A stretch of 64,000 nucleotides of DNA from Cryptomeria japonica. Lineage: Eukaryota; Streptophyta; Pinopsida; Cupressales; Cupressaceae. The position numbers and the translations under genes were made by a program. Below are positions 60,451-64,000 of the stretch, piece after piece (within the stretch, counting starts at the first letter, position 1; every line of letters starts with the position of its first letter). The stretch is from contig NC_081415.1 of NCBI RefSeq assembly GCF_030272615.1, forward strand, positions 512,271,034-512,335,033. Reading direction: 5' to 3'. The notes beneath the pieces were generated by a model, which was given only the letters and a program-made list of their open reading frames with translations, had not been told where the DNA came from and ran no database searches.

Positions 60451-61695
60451 ATGCCTCCGACTACGCGACAAGCTCGCAAGCGCGGAAGGGGTCCTAGGCG
60501 TACACGTATGGCACGCGAGGATGTTGCTAGGGAGGAACCGGTTCCAGAAGTGAACCCGGAAGCACCTCCCGAACCACCGGTTGACCCTAACCAAGACATC
60601 TTGCTAGCTCTTCGGAACTTGAATGGGATAGTACAGGACAGGCTTCCAGCAGTGGACCGTCATGCAGACAATCAGAACTCAGGGAGTCATAGATCAGTTG
60701 ATAGGGAACGGAGTAGGAGTCCACCTCCTAACTCCGTAGAGGGTGAGGCAGAGCATGAGCCAGAGTCCGTTCACCTGCCTGAACCCCCTCCAGTAGCAGC
60801 ACCTGTGTACTTTGAGAGAGCACATCAGGAACCAGGAGACCTGATTAGAGAGGTTTTACGCCTCCAGCCGCCATCTTTTGGAGGAACTACTGACGGAGTA
60901 GAGGCTGAGGCATGGCTTTTAAGCCTAGATCGGTGCTTCGCATTGCGATCTTATGAAAGCAATCTGAAGGCACGCGTTGCAGTCCACCTTCTGAGATCGA
61001 CAGCCTCCACATGGTGGAAGCAAGAGGAATTCAAGTGCGGACTCACTGCAGATACCATCACATGGGAAATCTTCACAGAGAGGTTCAGAGAGAGGTACTT
61101 GTCAGAGCACTTCCGGCAGCGTAGGATCGATGAGTTCCATGACCTCCAGCAGAAGGGTCTCACAGTGACCCAGTACGAGAGTAAGTTTATAGAGCTCCTA
61201 CCCTATGTAGATTACCTGAAGGACGAGAAGCTACTCGTCAACCGTTTTGTTAGGGGGCTTAATGCTGGGATAGCAGGACCAGTGAGGATGGCCACTCCAG
61301 GGAGCCTTCGGGTTGCCGTAGAGAAGGCCCTTATAGCCGAGGAGATTCAGATCAGGCCACAGGACACGAGGGATCGGTTCCAGAACCGAAACCCAGCTCC
61401 CCAGCCTTTCGGGTTTCAGAAACCCCATTGGAAAGGCAACCACAGAAATGTTTCGGGGTCCCATAAACCCCCTCCTCCACAGCAGTCACAGCAGAATCAG
61501 AGACAGAGGCCACCTCAGGGACAGCAGGGCTCCAGGCCCAAACAGTGGCAGTCACAGGGTCCTAGGCGTGACCAGAGAGTACAGGGTACATACACACCCC
61601 CGGCACGGGCTCAGCAGTCCTCCAGGGGTGGGTACAGTGGTTCTAGCCGGACAAGTGGGCATCCTTTTACTAGGCCTCAGGGTGCACAGTTTTAG
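60451..61695 (+). CDS. E8 gag (Retrotrans_gag type)
   Basis: 414 codons from ATG 60451 to TAG 61693. This start opens with MPPTTRQARKRGRGPRR, a typical chromovirus Gag N-terminus; the frame is also open for 36 nt upstream but without an ATG. A Pro/Glu-rich linker follows, then the core from about residue 135: LQPPSFGG, AEAWLLSLDRCF, ARVAVHLLRSTASTWWKQE, WEIFTERFRERYL, and LPYVDYLKDEKLLVNRFVRGL. The C-terminal 110 residues are Gln-, Pro- and Arg-rich. The terminal TAG sits just before the zinc knuckle (CFTCGAMGHMAREC, 61708-61749), which stays in the same frame, so the stop probably replaced a Gln codon and Gag was once fused to pol. Role: capsid of the virus-like particle and RNA packaging. 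Confidence 0.92.
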   Translation: MPPTTRQARKRGRGPRRTRMAREDVAREEPVPEVNPEAPPEPPVDPNQDILLALRNLNGIVQDRLPAVDRHADNQNSGSHRSVDRERSRSPPPNSVEGEAEHEPESVHLPEPPPVAAPVYFERAHQEPGDLIREVLRLQPPSFGGTTDGVEAEAWLLSLDRCFALRSYESNLKARVAVHLLRSTASTWWKQEEFKCGLTADTITWEIFTERFRERYLSEHFRQRRIDEFHDLQQKGLTVTQYESKFIELLPYVDYLKDEKLLVNRFVRGLNAGIAGPVRMATPGSLRVAVEKALIAEEIQIRPQDTRDRFQNRNPAPQPFGFQKPHWKGNHRNVSGSHKPPPPQQSQQNQRQRPPQGQQGSRPKQWQSQGPRRDQRVQGTYTPPARAQQSSRGGYSGSSRTSGHPFTRPQGAQF

Positions 61696-61854
61696 GCACG
61701 CGGTGCTTGCTTCACGTGTGGAGCCATGGGGCACATGGCGAGAGAGTGTCCACAGGGATAGATGACAGGGAATCAGAGGATGGCAACATCAGAGCCTACA
61801 GTTGGGGACATGGGCAAGTCCCATAGAGTCTTCGCAGCGGTTGATAACCGCTAG
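61696..61854 (+). pseudogene. E8 gag-pol junction: zinc knuckle between stops
   Basis: Same frame as gag and pol. Contains an intact CCHC knuckle (CFTCGAMGHMAREC) and then a linker. TAG codons at 61693, 61759 and 61852 break it. Each fits a single CAG-to-TAG change by context (for example before AEHQA), so the element was probably one long gag-pol frame. Confidence 0.8.
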
Positions 61855-64000
61855 GCAGAGCACCAGGCCATAGTCATCGAGGCTGCAGGTAAGGTCAGAG
61901 GTAGTAGTATTTCTATATTATTTGACTCAGGAGCGACTGACTCCTTTATATCTCCATTGGTTGTGGAGTGTTGCGGGCTAGTGGCAGTAAGGCAAAGTGT
62001 CAGCTGGGAAGTGGAGTTAGCTTCAGGGGCTAGAGTGTCAGTGGATTCAGAGGTTAGGGGATGTCCGCTCCAGATTGGTAATACCACCACCTTAGTAGAC
62101 CTTAGAGTTACACCACTCGGATCTTATGGCGTCATACTTGGCATGGATTGGCTTTACGCCCACAGAGCCAAGATGGATTGTCGCTTGAAAAAGGTTGAGT
62201 GTGAGGATGATCATGGTGCTCCTATAGTAATCACTGGGATTCAAAGACCCGTGTCTCTTCATATGATATCCACTATGCAGCTTAAGCGGAGCATGCGAAA
62301 GGGATGCCAGTTGTTTGCTATCACAATCAGTGACCGAGAGGAAGAAAATGAGAAGGAGCCGTCCATAGATGATCACCCCATCCTTGAGGCATTTGCAGAT
62401 GTGTTTCCTGATGAGCTACCTGGTATGCCGCCCAGCAGGGAGATTGACTTCCACATAGATTTGGTACCAGGAGCCGAGCCAGTTTCAAGAGCACCTTATA
62501 GGATGACCACTCATGAGCTTAATGAGCTCAAGATGCAGCTAGAGGAACTCTTAGAGAAGGGTCACATCCGTCCTAGCGTCTCTCCTTGGGGCGCACCAGT
62601 CATCTTCGTGAAGAAGAAAGATGGATCCCTTCGGTTATGCATGGATTACAGGCAACTGAATAAAGTAACCATCAAGAACCGCTACCCCTTACCGAGGATC
62701 GATGATTTGTTTGATCAGCTTCAGGGTGCCAAAGTGTTTTCCAAAATAGACCTGAAGTCAGGATACCATCAGTTGAGAATTGTGGAAAGTGATATCCACA
62801 AGACCGCGTTTCGCACCAGATATGGCCACTATGAGTTCACTGTGGTCCCATTCGGTCTTACGAATGCTCCAGCTGTATTCATGAGTCTCATGAATGGGGT
62901 ATTCCGCACCTTCCTTGACCGATTTGTGATAGTGTTCCTCGATGACATATTGATCTATTCTCGAAATGAGCAGGAGCATGAGGAGCATTTGAGGCAGGTT
63001 TTGCAGTGTTTGAGGGACAACCAGTTGTTCGGCAGTTTGTCGAAGTGTGCTTTCTTTAGATCAGAGGTCAAGTACCTAGGGCATGTTATATCCGGTGATG
63101 GGATCTCAGTCGACCCATCAAAGATTAGAGCCATCATGGATTGGCCGGCACCTACCAGTGTGACAGAAGTCAGGAGCTTCATGGGTTTAGCAGGATACTA
63201 TAGGCATTTTGTGGAGGGATTTTCCAGAGTTGCACACCCCATCACATCCCTCCAGCGAAAAGGGAAGAAATTCGAGTGGACAGAGAAGTGTGAGAGGGCT
63301 TTTCAGGATCTAAAAAGGGCACTTACTAGTGCACCTATTCTTATTGTGCCAGACCCCACGGCCGACTTCATGGTATGCACGGATGCTTCCTTAGATGGAT
63401 TGGGAGCAGTTCTTATGCAGGAGGGTAGGGTTATAGCATACGAGTCTAGGAAACTTAAGACTCATGAGCTTAACTACCCTACGCACGACCTAGAGCTTGC
63501 AGCAGTTGTACATGCACTTGTGAGGTGTAGACACTTCCTTTTAGGTCATCACTTCGAGCTTCATTCAGACCATCAGAGTTTGCAGTATATCTTCACCCAG
63601 CCTAACCTTAATGCACGTCAGAGGAGATGGATGGAGTTCCTTTGTGAGTATGATTTTGATGTTCATTACATCAAAGGAAAGGAGAATGTGGTCGCAGATG
63701 CTCTAAGTAGGAGACGACATGAGGTTTACACCATATCCATGAGCACTGATTTGAGAGACCGTATTTTGCAGCGATTGCCAGAGGATGATTGGTATCTAGA
63801 GGTTTGTCAGAGGATCCGTAATCAGGAGACCCTGGAGGGGAAGTTTGTGGACTACTCTTTGGAGTCCGATGGTTTATTACGCCATAGAGGGCGCATTTAT
63901 GTACCCTCTCCTGGGGGTTTGCGAGATTTCATTATCATGGAGGCTCATAGGGCTCCTTATGCAGCACATCCCGGGGTTAAGAAGATGCATGCTGACTTGA
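61855..64000 (+). CDS. E8 pol: protease, RT, RNase H, start of integrase (runs off the window)
   Basis: An open frame of 715 codons from after the TAG at 61852 to the window end, without a stop. Protease: [14 protein letters not shown] (Asp codon 61924) and [68 protein letters not shown], and the catalytic [12 protein letters not shown] (Asp-Asp 62941-62946). RNase [16 protein letters not shown] (Asp 63382), [10 protein letters not shown] and [11 protein letters not shown], then VADALSRR. Integrase begins with the zinc finger His pair (63946 and 63967: [20 protein letters not shown]). Every catalytic residue I can check is present. Order and motifs fit Ty3/gypsy, chromovirus lineage. Confidence 0.95.

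Overview
This is a stretch of AT-rich plant nuclear DNA made almost entirely of transposable elements. I find no convincing host gene, tRNA, rRNA or CRISPR array. The plant assignment rests on primer-binding sites of the TGGTATCA(G/A)AGC type (initiator-Met tRNA complement), Ty1/copia and Ty3/gypsy proteins, an L1-type LINE endonuclease and abundant TA microsatellites. The depth of nesting suggests a very large genome, perhaps a gymnosperm; that last step is inference.

The main result is a set of insertions nested five deep across about 4.48-52.67 kb, worked out from LTR pairs and target-site duplications (TSDs). E1 (+, about 4484-52670) is an old Ty3-like relic. It is split by E2 (-, 6153-46523; TSD ctcta/cccta). 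E2 holds E3 (+, 9302-14136, copia type; TSD gtttt) and E4 (-, 14200-44403). E4 holds E5 (+, 18289-34179; TSD cctag), and E5 holds E6 (+, 23402-31361; TSD gatga). The 5' LTR of E4 is also split by E7 (-, 36744-44307), a Ty3/gypsy element with decayed gag, protease, RT, RNase H and integrase.

E2, E4, E5 and E6 form one family that looks non-autonomous. Each has LTRs of about 1-1.2 kb (one E2 LTR is shortened), a shared LTR tail (GATTCACCCC...CTCTCAGT), a Met-type PBS and no recognisable protease, integrase or RT. ORF1 encodes a coiled coil followed by tandem CCHC zinc knuckles. ORF2 is a roughly 1,000-residue protein of unknown function with signatures shared across the copies (RIHxxFxWLDxPxKITKEVI; IPPxLVxxYExxIxFxVD; VVEPxTxWxxPxGYEVD). 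E5 and E6 also carry several polypurine tracts upstream of the 3' LTR. I regard this family as the best candidate for a little-described system.

Outside the nest, 1-3000 holds three diverged copies of an AT-rich unit and 3422-3601 a 60-bp tandem repeat. The region 52671-55098 is mostly uncharacterised apart from a 480-bp TA-rich microsatellite. A LINE endonuclease fragment (55099-55391) is interrupted by E8 (+, from 55392 past the window end), a Ty3/gypsy chromovirus-like element with a putative 4.9-kb LTR, gag at 60451 and a long open pol from 61855 to the window end. Its LTR contains an array of seven 22-bp palindromes in a GC-rich island and two telomere-like inverted repeats.
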